A stretch of DNA of 34,616 nucleotides. It comes from Bacteroidetes bacterium HGW-Bacteroidetes-17. GTDB taxonomy: Bacteria > Bacteroidota > Bacteroidia > Bacteroidales > GCA-2711565. A program made the translations under genes and the position numbers. Every line of letters begins with the position of its first letter. Position 1 is the first letter of the stretch. The notes under the pieces are model-generated. The model was not told the origin of the DNA, made no database searches, and saw only the letters and a list, made by a program, of their open reading frames with translations. The stretch spans positions 1-34,616 of the forward strand of contig PHDM01000023.1 of the NCBI GenBank assembly GCA_002840985.1, in the 5' to 3' direction. This document shows, in pieces, positions 1 through 8,252 of this stretch.

Positions 1-740
1 ATTGCCATTATTAAATAATCCGTCTCGTAATTTTCACCTGTACTTGTTTCGACAGAATAAATCTTTTTCTTTTTTATTTTAAGATCGGTTACGCAGGTAT
101 TAAAAACAATTTTCCCGCCAATCTTGACAAACTTTTCCCTCAGGTTTTTTACAATTAATTTCAAGTTATCGCTTCCCAAATGCGGGTGAGCCAAATATTT
201 AATCTCCTGAGGAGCACCTGCATCCACATATTCATTGATAATAAAACCCTTTTCGATGGAAATATGTTTAGATCTGGAAGTTAATTTACCATCCGAAAAT
301 GTACCTGCTCCTCCTTCTCCATAGGCGTAGTTATTGTTTGAATCAAATTCTTCCGTTCTTTCAAATTTTTCAATCATTTGGCCCCGATGCTCCACTTCCG
401 AACCGCGTTCAATCAATACAACCTTGAATCCGGCTTTTTGTAAAATATAAGCCGAAAAAAAACCGGCAGGGCCGCTTCCCACCACGACCACCTTTTCATT
501 TCTTTTTTTGTAAGGCACACTTAAGGTTTCGTTCGTAACAGGCACCAATTCCTTAATCTCTTCCGATTGAATAAAAACTTTCAACAGCCAATGAATATCA
601 CTTTTATTGCGGGCATCCAGGCTCTTGTTTTCAATTTGAAAAGAAAAGTTTTTAATTCTGAACTTATTTGCTATCCTTGATCGTAATTCAGCATCTGAAT
701 AATTTGTAGGCATCTTAAGCTCAACTATTTTCTGTCCCAT
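1..740 (-). CDS. FAD-dependent dehydrogenase, COG2509 type (5' part, runs off left edge)
   Basis: The gene reads leftwards from an ATG at 740 and stays open to base 1, so about 246 N-terminal residues are present. After a basic N-terminal domain of roughly 80 residues comes a Rossmann dinucleotide-binding motif, VVVVGSGPAGFFSAY, followed by the acidic strand end VVLIERGSE that would hold the FAD ribose. Further on is GEGGAGTFSDGKL, a segment I associate with the uncharacterised FAD-dependent dehydrogenases of COG2509. The N-terminal domain before the Rossmann fold is also usual for that group. It is probably a cytoplasmic flavoprotein oxidoreductase; the substrate is unknown. It is divergent from the sirtuin gene with a 97-bp gap, and a shared promoter region is possible but no clear box was seen. 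The C-terminus is not visible. Confidence 0.85.
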   Translation of the reverse strand, partial: MGQKIVELKMPTNYSDAELRSRIANKFRIKNFSFQIENKSLDARNKSDIHWLLKVFIQSEEIKELVPVTNETLSVPYKKRNEKVVVVGSGPAGFFSAYILQKAGFKVVLIERGSEVEHRGQMIEKFERTEEFDSNNNYAYGEGGAGTFSDGKLTSRSKHISIEKGFIINEYVDAGAPQEIKYLAHPHLGSDNLKLIVKNLREKFVKIGGKIVFNTCVTDLKIKKKKIYSVETSTGENYETDYLIMA

Positions 741-837
741 ATCACACTATGATTATCTTTTTGCTTGAAGTAAAATTAATTTAATTCATATCAAGTTTGA
801 TAAATTCTTTTATTCAGGACAATAAAACTTAGGTTTC

Positions 838-1617
838 ATGTTACGAATTCAATATTTTTGTGTAACCAGAAAAACTACCAAATTGTCACATTCTTTCTCA
901 GAAGCAATTGATCTTATTAAAAAAGCAAAACATATTGTTGCTTTTACGGGTGCAGGCATTTCTGTTGAAAGTGGCATCCCGCCATTTCGGGGTGCTCAGG
1001 GATTATGGAGCAAATACGACCCTCAGGTTTTAGAACTCTATTATTTTTTCGACAATCCGAAAGAATCATGGATCGTTATCAAAGAAATTTTTTACGATTT
1101 TTTTGGGAAAGCTAAACCCAATGATGCCCATAAAGGACTTGCGATATTGGAATCTAAAGGTTTTATAAAAGAAATAATAACCCAGAACATCGACAACCTG
1201 CATCAGGAAGCAGGGAGCAAAGTTGTTCACGAATTTCATGGAAATTCACAACAACTGATTTGTACTTCCTGCAAATCTACTTATAAAGCAAGTGAGATAA
1301 ATCTAAATAAACTTCCACCGCTTTGCTTAAAATGCAATTCATTGTTAAAACCTGATTTTATTTTTTTCGGGGAGGGAATTCCGCAGGATGCATACTTTGC
1401 ATCGCTAGCTGCAGCAGAAAAAGCTGATCTTTTTATTTTAATTGGAACGACCGGAGAGGTAATGCCAGCATGTCAAATGCCCTATATAGCAAAAGAAAAT
1501 GGCGCAAAAATTATCGAAATAAATCCTGAAACATCAAAATTTACGCATACAATTACCGATGTTTTTTTAAAAGAGAAAGCATCAATCGCCATGAATCATA
1601 TAATTAAATCATTATAA
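838..1617 (+). CDS. NAD-dependent protein deacylase, Sir2 family
   Basis: A 259-residue sirtuin. It would remove acyl groups from lysine side chains using NAD+, giving nicotinamide and O-acyl-ADP-ribose. Visible motifs in order: GAGIS at 38-42 and GIPPFRG at 46-52 (NAD binding), TQNID at 115-119, the catalytic His at 134 in EFHGN, two zinc-binding pairs C142-x2-C145 and C163-x2-C166, and GTTGEV at 203-208. Length and motif order match bacterial sirtuins. The start is uncertain: the ATG at 838 gives about 16 residues before the region where family alignments usually begin, and an in-frame TTG at 883 is an alternative. Acyl preference (acetyl, succinyl or other) cannot be read safely. It seems to be a single gene, with a short hairpin after its stop. 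Confidence 0.93.
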   Translation: MLRIQYFCVTRKTTKLSHSFSEAIDLIKKAKHIVAFTGAGISVESGIPPFRGAQGLWSKYDPQVLELYYFFDNPKESWIVIKEIFYDFFGKAKPNDAHKGLAILESKGFIKEIITQNIDNLHQEAGSKVVHEFHGNSQQLICTSCKSTYKASEINLNKLPPLCLKCNSLLKPDFIFFGEGIPQDAYFASLAAAEKADLFILIGTTGEVMPACQMPYIAKENGAKIIEINPETSKFTHTITDVFLKEKASIAMNHIIKSL

Positions 1618-1634
1618 AAATTCACATGTAACGA

Positions 1635-1652
1635 GTCCCGAATTATCGGGAC
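1635..1652. terminator. Short GTCCCG/CGGGAC hairpin after the sirtuin gene
   Basis: Six-base arms GTCCCG and CGGGAC flank a six-base AT loop, 18 bases after the sirtuin stop. There is no T-run after it, so this is either a weak terminator or one of the small GC hairpins scattered through this genome's spacers. Confidence 0.35.
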
Positions 1653-1690
1653 GAGTTCCATTTAACTAATTTAATAAAATTTATATACGT

Positions 1691-3223
1691 ATGAAAAATA
1701 GAATTTACAGAATTAGGTTAATGCTATTAATGCTTGTATTAACTTCAACCAATCTAACGGCTAAGGAAACCTTAAAAAAAACCATAACCGAACTGGATAA
1801 CTATTACGAAACAGCATTGAAAAAATGGAACGTCCCCGGGATGGCAATTGCAATTGTAAAAGACAATCAGGTGATTTATGCGAAAGGCTTTGGGGTTAAA
1901 AATATTTGTACGGGAGAAGCCGTTGATGAGAATTCATTGTTTGCCATCGCGTCTAATACAAAGGCATTCACAGCGGCCGGCATTGCCATGTTGGTTGATG
2001 AAGGCAAATTATCCTGGGACGATAAAGTGACAAAATTTTTACCCTGGTTCGAGCTCTATAGCCCATATGTTACTCACGAAATGAATATCCGGGATTTATT
2101 AAGCCACCGATCCGGTTTGCGAACTTTTTCAGGTGATTTAATTTGGTACGGAACAGATTATAGCCGTGAAGAAATCGTAAAAAGAGCTAAATTTCTTGAA
2201 CCCGCTTATGGATTCAGAGAAAGATACGGATATCAAAATATCATGTTTATTGCTGCAGGAATAGTTATTGAACAAGTTAGCGGTATGAGTTGGGAAGATT
2301 TTATTCAACAAAGAATTTTGGATCCACTGCATATGGACCGAACGCTTACCAGTATTACAAAACTCGATTTAAAAGGTAATTACACAACCCCTCATAACGA
2401 TTATGAAGGGAAATTGATAACAATCCCTTATCTTAATTGGGATAATGCCGCTCCCTTAGGAGGGATTCTGTCAAGCGTTGCTGATCTTTCAAAATGGATG
2501 TTACTTCAACTGAATCATGGCATTATTGGTGACGATACCCTTTTCACAGCCAAATCGCAACACGAAATGTGGCATGCGCATACGGTACAAACGGTTAGTG
2601 CTTTATCTGAGAAAATGTTTCCAAGTACCCATTTTAAAGCTTATGGTTTAGGGTGGGCATTGATGGATTATCACGGAAGGAAAATTGTTTCTCATGGAGG
2701 TGGTTATGATGGAATGATTTCCAGAACCGTCCTGGTACCGGAGGAGAATCTCGGGTTTGTAATCCTGACAAATTCCAACAATTCCATTTCAACTCCGTTG
2801 ATGTATAAAACTCTTGATATGTTTTTGAGTGATGAAAATACCGATTGGAGTGAAAAGATGTTAGTTCAAGACAACAGGACTGATAAGAAAGATCCCGAAG
2901 AAGGCCGGATTAAAAACACCAGTCCAAGTCTGGATCTAAATGAATATACGGGTATTTACGGGGGTAAAATTTATGGTAACACAGAAATAATTTTGGCTGA
3001 TGGACATTTGGTACTGGAAATGAAACATACCAAAATTTTCAAAGGATCATTAACCCATTGGCATTACGATACTTTTGAAATTGAATTTAAAGAAGTTCCT
3101 TCGCTGCCAAAAGGAAAAGTTCATTTCAAACTAAATGCAGAAGGCAAGGTCGAAGAATTGATTATTGACGTCCCAAATCCTGATTTTGATTTTACTGAAC
3201 TCGACTTTAAAAAGCTTAAATAG
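1691..3223 (+). CDS. Secreted serine hydrolase, beta-lactamase/PBP4* family, with DUF3471-like C-terminal domain
   Basis: A 510-residue protein with an N-terminal signal peptide (basic start, hydrophobic residues about 10-20). The three catalytic motifs of the class C beta-lactamase / D-Ala-D-Ala carboxypeptidase fold are present: S88-N-T-K91, Y181-Q-N183 and H335-G-G. Segments such as VPGMAIAIV and DLLSHRSGL are typical of the Pfam Beta-lactamase (PF00144) family. After about residue 410 there is a separate beta-rich domain beginning LNEYTGIYGG, resembling DUF3471. Bacteroidota carry many paralogues acting in the periplasm on D-amino-acid peptides or other esters and amides; a true antibiotic-resistance role is not implied. 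The next gene (DUF456) begins 21 bases on, so the two may be co-transcribed. Confidence 0.92.
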   Translation: MKNRIYRIRLMLLMLVLTSTNLTAKETLKKTITELDNYYETALKKWNVPGMAIAIVKDNQVIYAKGFGVKNICTGEAVDENSLFAIASNTKAFTAAGIAMLVDEGKLSWDDKVTKFLPWFELYSPYVTHEMNIRDLLSHRSGLRTFSGDLIWYGTDYSREEIVKRAKFLEPAYGFRERYGYQNIMFIAAGIVIEQVSGMSWEDFIQQRILDPLHMDRTLTSITKLDLKGNYTTPHNDYEGKLITIPYLNWDNAAPLGGILSSVADLSKWMLLQLNHGIIGDDTLFTAKSQHEMWHAHTVQTVSALSEKMFPSTHFKAYGLGWALMDYHGRKIVSHGGGYDGMISRTVLVPEENLGFVILTNSNNSISTPLMYKTLDMFLSDENTDWSEKMLVQDNRTDKKDPEEGRIKNTSPSLDLNEYTGIYGGKIYGNTEIILADGHLVLEMKHTKIFKGSLTHWHYDTFEIEFKEVPSLPKGKVHFKLNAEGKVEELIIDVPNPDFDFTELDFKKLK

Positions 3224-3244
3224 TAATTACTTAAAATTTCGAAC

Positions 3245-3751
3245 ATGGATTTTATCTGGATCATCGTGGGTATTTTACTCATTTTAGTTGGAATTGCAGG
3301 GGCTATCGTTCCCGGCATTCCCGGACCTATTGTTAGTTTTTTTGGATTATTGGTCCTACAACTCAGAACCAATCCTGCTTTTAGCGAAAGTTTACTTTTC
3401 ATTCTCGGTTTTATCGCAATAGTGGTTACCATACTCGATTACGTGGTACCTATCTGGGGAACTAAAAAGTTTGGGGGAACAAAAATGGGTGTCAGGGGAA
3501 GCACCATTGGATTAATCGTAGGCATTATTGGACTACCAATTCTTGGCATCGTCATCGGACCGCTGGGGATTATAGGAATAATTTTAGGCCCTTTTGTTGG
3601 AGCATTCATTGGTGAATCGATGGCTGGTACCGACTCAACCAAAGCCTGGCGTTCTGCCATTGGATCATTCATTGGATTTATGGCCGGAACATTTATGAAG
3701 CTTGTATATTCATTGGTTGTTGCATATTATTTTGTGATTGGATTAATGTAA
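3245..3751 (+). CDS. DUF456 family membrane protein
   Basis: A 168-residue, very hydrophobic protein with glycine-rich helices. The opening VGILLILVGIAGAIVPGIPG and the later GPFVGAFIGE pattern are characteristic of DUF456, an inner-membrane family of unknown function related in pattern to glycine-zipper proteins. About four membrane segments are likely. It sits 21 bases after the hydrolase and only 8 bases before the transketolase N-subunit, so it is probably in one transcript with them, although no functional link is known. Confidence 0.85.
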   Translation: MDFIWIIVGILLILVGIAGAIVPGIPGPIVSFFGLLVLQLRTNPAFSESLLFILGFIAIVVTILDYVVPIWGTKKFGGTKMGVRGSTIGLIVGIIGLPILGIVIGPLGIIGIILGPFVGAFIGESMAGTDSTKAWRSAIGSFIGFMAGTFMKLVYSLVVAYYFVIGLM

Positions 3752-3759
3752 ATCAAATT

Positions 3760-4590
3760 ATGACTTTTCAAAAACATCAATCAATCGCCAAGCTGGAAAA
3801 ATTCGCTTACTCCATCCGTAAAAATATTTTACGCAGCTTGACTGAAGCAGGATCAGGACATACCGGAGGATCTCTTGGATTAACAGACATATTCACTGTT
3901 CTGTATTTTAATATCATGAATCATGATCCTGAGAATTCAAAATGGGAGGATCGGGACCGTTTGATTTTATCTATAGGACATGTTACCCCTGTGCATTATG
4001 CTACTCTTGCAGAAGCCGGATATTTTCCTGTCGAAGAATTAATGACGTTACGGAAACTTGGAACACGTTTACAAGGTCATCCCGGCCGTGAACATGGTTT
4101 ACCGGGATTGGAATTATCGGCAGGTTCGTTGGGACAAGGATTATCTGTGGCTGTTGGTATGGCATTAGCTGACAAAATAGACAAAAAAGAAAGAACCACT
4201 TTTTGCATTTGTGGAGATGGCGAATTACAGGAAGGTTCCATTTGGGAAGCAGCCATGAGCGCATCTCATCATAAACTAAATAAACTCATAACGATTGTAG
4301 ATAGAAACAGGGTTCAAATTGATGGGAAAACGGAGGATGTAATGCAAATTGAACCGCTTGCCGACAAATGGAAGGCTTTTGGCTGGAAAGTCCTAACCTG
4401 CAATGGAAACAATATTCAGGAATTGATTTCTACCTTAAATGAAGCCAAACAGGCAAGCGATAAACCTATCGTCGTTATTGCAAATACCATCATGGGCAAA
4501 GGTGTAAAATCAATTGAAGATGATTATCGATGGCACGGAAAAGTGCCTACAAAAACAGAGCTTGAACTTTTCTTAAAAGAACTCTACTAA
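3760..4590 (+). CDS. Transketolase, N-terminal (thiamine diphosphate-binding) subunit
   Basis: A 276-residue protein covering the first third of a classical transketolase. It holds the GSGHTGGSLG segment (31-40), GSLGQGLSVAVGMA (from 122), and the ThDP/Mg motif beginning GDGELQEGS at 152 and ending in DRNRVQIDG at 181-189. It pairs with the following gene, which supplies the pyrimidine-binding and C-terminal domains. Together they would transfer two-carbon units in the non-oxidative pentose phosphate pathway. The split form is common in Bacteroidota, Firmicutes and archaea. One base separates its stop from the start of the partner, which fits translational coupling and equal amounts of both subunits. 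Confidence 0.95.
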   Translation: MTFQKHQSIAKLEKFAYSIRKNILRSLTEAGSGHTGGSLGLTDIFTVLYFNIMNHDPENSKWEDRDRLILSIGHVTPVHYATLAEAGYFPVEELMTLRKLGTRLQGHPGREHGLPGLELSAGSLGQGLSVAVGMALADKIDKKERTTFCICGDGELQEGSIWEAAMSASHHKLNKLITIVDRNRVQIDGKTEDVMQIEPLADKWKAFGWKVLTCNGNNIQELISTLNEAKQASDKPIVVIANTIMGKGVKSIEDDYRWHGKVPTKTELELFLKELY

Positions 4591-4591
4591 A

Positions 4592-5557
4592 ATGGATTAT
4601 ATCAACAGAGGTAATAGATCTACCAAAGATGGCTTTGGTATTGGACTTTTAAAATTGGGAGAGAAGCACAAAAATCTTATTGCTTTAGGAGCAGATATTA
4701 CCGCTTCAGTAGTTGTAAATTATTTTGCAGAAAAATTCCCGAAACGATTTTTTTCTTTTGGCATTGCCGAACAAAATTGCATTGGTGTTGCTGCCGGATT
4801 GGCATTAAGTGGTAAAATTCCTGTTTTTAGCACCTATGGAGTTTTTGCAGCACTTCGTACTACCGATCAAATACGTATTTCATTATGCTATAATAATGTA
4901 CATGCCATTATTGGAGGAGCGCATGCGGGCATTTCTGTTGGTCCTGACGGAGCAACTCATCAGGCTTTGGAAGATATTGCGATCATGCGGGTACTGCCAT
5001 ATATGACCGTTCTTTCACCTTGCGATGCAACTCAAACTGAACAGGCAATTATAGCTGCAGTTGAACAAATCAATGGGCCCGTCTATCTTCGATTTGGACG
5101 TGCTCCCGTTCCTGATTTTATCGATCCTGAAATAGAATACATTCCAGGAAAAGCCCAGACCCTAAAAGAAGGTAATGATATCACGTTAATTGCTACCGGG
5201 CATATGGTTTGGGAAGCTTTACAATCCTCAAAAATATTGGAAGAAAAAGGCATCTCGGCCAGGGTGATCAACATTCACACGATCAAACCTATCGATAAAG
5301 ATATAATCATTAAAGCAGCCAAAGAAACAAAAGCCATTGTAACCCTTGAAGAACATCAAGTTCAGGGTGGATTTGGAAGTGCAGTTGCGGAAGTGATCGT
5401 TGAGAATTATCCTGTTCCTTTAAAGATGATTGGGATGCACGATCGCTTTGGTGAATCAGGCCAGCCGGAAGAATTAATGATGAAATATGGTTTGAAAGCA
5501 GAACTATTTACGAAAGACATCCTGCATTTTATTAATTTAACCTCAGTTCGATCTTAG
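4592..5557 (+). CDS. Transketolase, C-terminal subunit
   Basis: A 321-residue partner of the preceding gene. It contains the pyrimidine-binding domain, with the activating glutamate E60 in FFSFGIAEQNCIG, the GGAHAGISVGPDGATHQALEDIA substrate-side loop in the middle, and a C-terminal transketolase domain with LEEHQVQGGFGSAVAE. No truncation is seen. The ATG lies one base after the upstream stop. The gene ends the operon and is followed by a 412-bp repeat-bearing spacer. Confidence 0.95.
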   Translation: MDYINRGNRSTKDGFGIGLLKLGEKHKNLIALGADITASVVVNYFAEKFPKRFFSFGIAEQNCIGVAAGLALSGKIPVFSTYGVFAALRTTDQIRISLCYNNVHAIIGGAHAGISVGPDGATHQALEDIAIMRVLPYMTVLSPCDATQTEQAIIAAVEQINGPVYLRFGRAPVPDFIDPEIEYIPGKAQTLKEGNDITLIATGHMVWEALQSSKILEEKGISARVINIHTIKPIDKDIIIKAAKETKAIVTLEEHQVQGGFGSAVAEVIVENYPVPLKMIGMHDRFGESGQPEELMMKYGLKAELFTKDILHFINLTSVRS

Positions 5558-5969
5558 CAATTCTCATGAAACTGGTACAGTATATCTGACATTTAGCCTT
5601 TTGAGCTAATAAGACGTTAGATATTAGAAGTTTGGCCATGGATAAAACTGCTCTACTCTTATGTCTTGAATCTTGTGTCTTGAATCTTGTACCTTGAATC
5701 TTGTGTCTTGAATCCCTGCCTGCAGCCGGCAGGTCGTGTCTGATTTCTAACAACTAAAGTCTAACGTCTTATATCTTAATTTATTAAAACGCTTATGCCA
5801 TAGGAAGTCAGCATTTTAATGCTTTCTTATATCGAATTCACGTTAATTTATTAAATTATTTAGCTTTTAAATTATTTTGCATTTTATTTTAATTTTATTT
5901 GGTTTTTGGCATAAGAATTGCAAATTTCGCACGAAAAATATTAACCAAAATAATTCATAAAAATAAAAG
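5558..5969. other. 412-bp spacer with tandem and inverted repeats and an AT-rich promoter side
   Basis: I found no gene here. The left half holds a 14-bp tandem repeat and a GC hairpin enclosed by a 13-bp inverted repeat (listed separately). From about 5780 to 5969 it is very AT-rich and presumably carries the promoter of the downstream secreted-protein gene. No clean TAnnTTTG box is present there; TAAGAATTG near 5922 is the closest and has one extra base. Confidence 0.7.
5609..5772. repeat. 13-bp inverted repeat enclosing a CTTGAATC-type tandem repeat and a GC hairpin
   Basis: The arms ATAAGACGTTAGA (5609-5621) and TCTAACGTCTTAT (5760-5772) are exact reverse complements. Inside, from 5663 to about 5714, the unit GTCTTGAATCTTGT repeats with one GT-to-AC change (5663, 5677, 5691, 5705). 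Directly after comes CCTGCC/GGCAGG, a 6-bp stem around 5715-5733. No protein is encoded. The block looks like a small non-coding element rather than random spacer. Confidence 0.75.
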
Positions 5970-6806
5970 ATGATGAAAACAAAATTACTTACTTTAATAA
6001 TACTGGCTATATCAGTTAGCGGTTATGCACAGACAGCATTTGATAAAGTTTACACCAACGACAAAATTATTGAGTGTACGATCAAGGAGGTCACACCGGA
6101 TGCAGTAAAATTCTGTTATCCTAACGAAGATCTGGTAAACTCAATTTATAAAAATTCGATTCTCAAAATTGAGTATAAATCAGGTCGGGTTGAAGAATTT
6201 GCCGAAGCTACTTCATTTAAAACAGTGCGTAGTGGAGCCGATTGGGAAAATGTTTCCATTACACAAATTGAAAGTGAAGTAAAAGGTTTATTCAAGCTTG
6301 AAGATGTTTCTTCAAAAGCTAAGGGTACCACTGCTATTGCAAATGTCAATAAAGTAAAGGACCGTGCCATGAAAAAGCTCAAAATCGAAGCAGCTATGAT
6401 GGGTGGCAACATAATTTACATTACTCAACAGGATACCAGAGGCAACCTTTTCGGTAGTGAATACCAGGCTTCACAACCAACTGAAACAAATTATGCAGGA
6501 GTTGCTTATACCAATAAAAGACCAAGTTTTAGTGAATTTCAAGCTTTATATGAAACAAAAAAACAGTTTCAGTATCTATCGAAAGAATTTCTTGGGAATA
6601 ATAGTCCTGACTTAGAATCAACAAAACCTAAAATATATAATGTAACCATTAATGGTATTGAAGACGAAAAAGGCTTTATTTATGTTTATGCTGATATTCC
6701 GGGTGAGGAAAGTAATAAATTCAGGGTAAGTTATTTTGATCAGGAAGTTGTGGTATTGATGTATCAGGACAAACGCAAGATTTATAATCTGGTTCTGGGA
6801 ATTTAA
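5970..6806 (+). CDS. Secreted protein of unknown function
   Basis: A 278-residue protein with a clear signal peptide (KLLTLIILAISVSGYAQ, with cleavage likely after the Ala-Gln region), so it is periplasmic or outer-membrane-associated. I do not recognise a named domain. The first part (about 24-60) has short beta-type segments like those of Bacteroidota proteins that begin with an FDKVYTNDKIIECTIKEV-like stretch. The middle (about 105-155) has a lysine/alanine-rich helix and MMGGNIIYIT, reminiscent of small domains in which an insoluble or surface fold follows a helix. The end (220-278) is another beta-rich piece. Two adjacent ATGs (5970, 5973) can serve as start. It is a single gene, closed by a strong bidirectional terminator. 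Confidence 0.8.
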   Translation: MMKTKLLTLIILAISVSGYAQTAFDKVYTNDKIIECTIKEVTPDAVKFCYPNEDLVNSIYKNSILKIEYKSGRVEEFAEATSFKTVRSGADWENVSITQIESEVKGLFKLEDVSSKAKGTTAIANVNKVKDRAMKKLKIEAAMMGGNIIYITQQDTRGNLFGSEYQASQPTETNYAGVAYTNKRPSFSEFQALYETKKQFQYLSKEFLGNNSPDLESTKPKIYNVTINGIEDEKGFIYVYADIPGEESNKFRVSYFDQEVVVLMYQDKRKIYNLVLGI

Positions 6807-6823
6807 GATTTGAATACTGTTAT

Positions 6824-6853
6824 AAAAAAGAGTCAGGTTTCTGACTCTTTTTT
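6824..6853. terminator. Bidirectional intrinsic terminator between convergent genes
   Basis: A perfect 13-bp stem (AAAAAAGAGTCAG / CTGACTCTTTTTT) with a GTTT loop. The A-run on the left arm and T-run on the right arm serve both strands. It lies 17 bases after the upstream stop, and its right end overlaps the first bases of the truA stop region, which suits termination of both convergent transcripts. Confidence 0.93.
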
Positions 6854-7613
6854 ATTTAATGAAAATAGATTCCGGATATTCCACTTCCTCTAAAAATAAA
6901 GCCTTAGCCGGAACTGAGTAACCTGCTTCGTTCCGGTTTTTGCGTTCAATAATGTTTTTGAATTCTTCGATGGTGATTTTACGTTGTCCCACCTCCAATA
7001 ATGTCCCAACGATTGCCCTTACCATATTTCTCAGGAATCGATCAGCTTTGATGGTGAAAATCAGTTTATGGTCCACTTCTTCCCATTTCGCATGAAAAAT
7101 TTTACAATTATTTGTATTTGTTTGGGTGTGCAATTTTGAAAAACTCGTAAAATCATCGTAAGCAATCATTTCAAAGGCTGCCTTGTTCATCAATTCAATA
7201 TCCAAATCACCATATAAATAAAATGAATAATCATCCATAAAAGGATCTTTTCTTCTGTTAATATAGTATTTATAAGTTCGGGATAAAGCATCGAAACGGG
7301 CATGGGCATTCCCTTTGACAGGGTTAATACTAAACACAACGATTTCTGGTGGAAGAAACCTATTTAACTTAAAGCACAAATTTATTCGTTCTTCATCACA
7401 AATCTCCCTATCTATATCAAAATGGGCATAAAAATTACTGGCATGGACCCCAGTATCTGTGCGACCACAGCCTGTAATTTTAATTTCTTTGTCAAGAAGT
7501 GTTTGCAAACCAATGTTAACAGACTGCTGAATGGTTGGTGCATTTTCTTGAAATTGCCAACCATGAAAGCCTGTTCCCTTATAGGCCAGATGCATGAAAT
7601 AACGCTTTGTCAA
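6852..7613 (-). CDS. truA: tRNA pseudouridine(38-40) synthase
   Basis: A 253-residue TruA. It isomerises uridines 38-40 of the tRNA anticodon stem-loop to pseudouridine in the cytoplasm. Visible features are the N-terminal RYFMHLAYKGTGFHGWQ, the catalytic motif GCGRTDTGVHA at 48-58 with Asp53 as the nucleophile, and the C-terminal RFLRNMVRAIVGTLLEVG segment. The length fits the family. It is convergent with the secreted-protein gene. A 42-bp dispersed repeat lies about 85 bases upstream of its start. Confidence 0.97.
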   Translation of the reverse strand: MTKRYFMHLAYKGTGFHGWQFQENAPTIQQSVNIGLQTLLDKEIKITGCGRTDTGVHASNFYAHFDIDREICDEERINLCFKLNRFLPPEIVVFSINPVKGNAHARFDALSRTYKYYINRRKDPFMDDYSFYLYGDLDIELMNKAAFEMIAYDDFTSFSKLHTQTNTNNCKIFHAKWEEVDHKLIFTIKADRFLRNMVRAIVGTLLEVGQRKITIEEFKNIIERKNRNEAGYSVPAKALFLEEVEYPESIFIK

Positions 7614-7697
7614 TGCTATAATATTTTTTGCAAATGTAAGAAAAATGTATCTGGTGTTTGGGATGACTTTTACGCTTCAGATACCGAATAACTAAAA

Positions 7698-7739
7698 AGT
7701 ACTTTAGGCACTCCAAACTTTAGTTCACTTTAGGCACTT
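7698..7739. repeat. 42-bp dispersed repeat, copy 1 (CTAAAGT words)
   Basis: The minus-strand reading of this stretch matches 27079-27120 in 37 of 42 positions by direct comparison. It contains the word CTAAAGT three times. It lies in the spacer between the divergent truA and nikR. No gene is encoded. Confidence 0.8.
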
Positions 7740-7803
7740 ATTTAAACTCATCCTAAATTTCTTTAAAAATAAGCTTTAACCGCATATATCTACAAAAACA
7801 GCA

Positions 7804-7811
7804 TATCTTTG
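7804..7811 (+). promoter_or_regulatory. Bacteroidota -7 box for nikR (TATCTTTG)
   Basis: TATCTTTG fits the TAnnTTTG consensus and ends 27 bases before the ATG at 7839. A matching upstream TTTG at 19-21 bp spacing is not present. Transcription would start after about 7815, which excludes the upstream in-frame ATG at 7809 as the nikR start. Confidence 0.6.
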
Positions 7812-7838
7812 TGTTATCTTTTTAATAAACTTAACACG

Positions 7839-8240
7839 ATGCAAGTAAAACGATTTGGAGTTTCCCTGGAAGATGAGCTTTTAAAAAAGCTTGATCGCTT
7901 GGTCGAAAATCAAAAATTCCCAAATAGATCACAAGCCATCCGCTATCTAATCAAAAAAGACTTGGTTGAAAATGAATGGGAAGGAAATGAAGAAGTGGCC
8001 GGGGCCATCGTTTTGGTTTATGATCACCATAAACGTAATTTACAGAATGAATCAACCGAAGTGCAGCACGATTACCATCATTTAATTCTTTCGGTGCAAC
8101 ATGTACATCTGAATCATGATAATTGCTTAGAAACCATTACCGTTAAAGGAAAAGCATCTGAATTGATCGACCTGTCAAATAAGCTGATCGCCATTAAAGG
8201 AATCAAACATGGTCAGCTGGTAATGAGCACTGCAAACTAA
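7839..8240 (+). CDS. nikR: Nickel-responsive transcriptional regulator NikR
   Basis: A 133-residue protein from the ATG at 7839, with an N-terminal ribbon-helix-helix (QVKRFGVSLEDELLKKLDRL) and a C-terminal ACT-like metal-binding domain. The high-affinity nickel ligands are all present with the spacing of E. coli NikR (H76/H87/H89/C95): here H77, H88, H90 and C96. A 10-residue longer frame from 7809 exists, but that ATG overlaps the -7 box and would not be transcribed; family proteins also start at MQVKRFGVS. The lipoprotein gene of a metal ABC transporter begins 12 bases on, so NikR probably represses its own operon when nickel is plentiful. I could not find a convincing NikR palindrome upstream. 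Confidence 0.96.
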   Translation: MQVKRFGVSLEDELLKKLDRLVENQKFPNRSQAIRYLIKKDLVENEWEGNEEVAGAIVLVYDHHKRNLQNESTEVQHDYHHLILSVQHVHLNHDNCLETITVKGKASELIDLSNKLIAIKGIKHGQLVMSTAN

Positions 8241-8252
8241 TTTTTTTATACT

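Noticed and set aside
5663-5714. Possible short CRISPR-like array
   Set aside because: The 14-bp units are directly adjacent with no unique spacers and no cas genes are near.
7740-7838. NikR operator upstream of nikR
   Set aside because: Neither GTATGA-N16-TCATAC nor a TATWATT-type palindrome is visible; only direct GCATAT repeats.
7809-7838. N-terminal extension of NikR from the upstream ATG
   Set aside because: The ATG overlaps the -7 box TATCTTTG and the added residues are not part of the NikR family.
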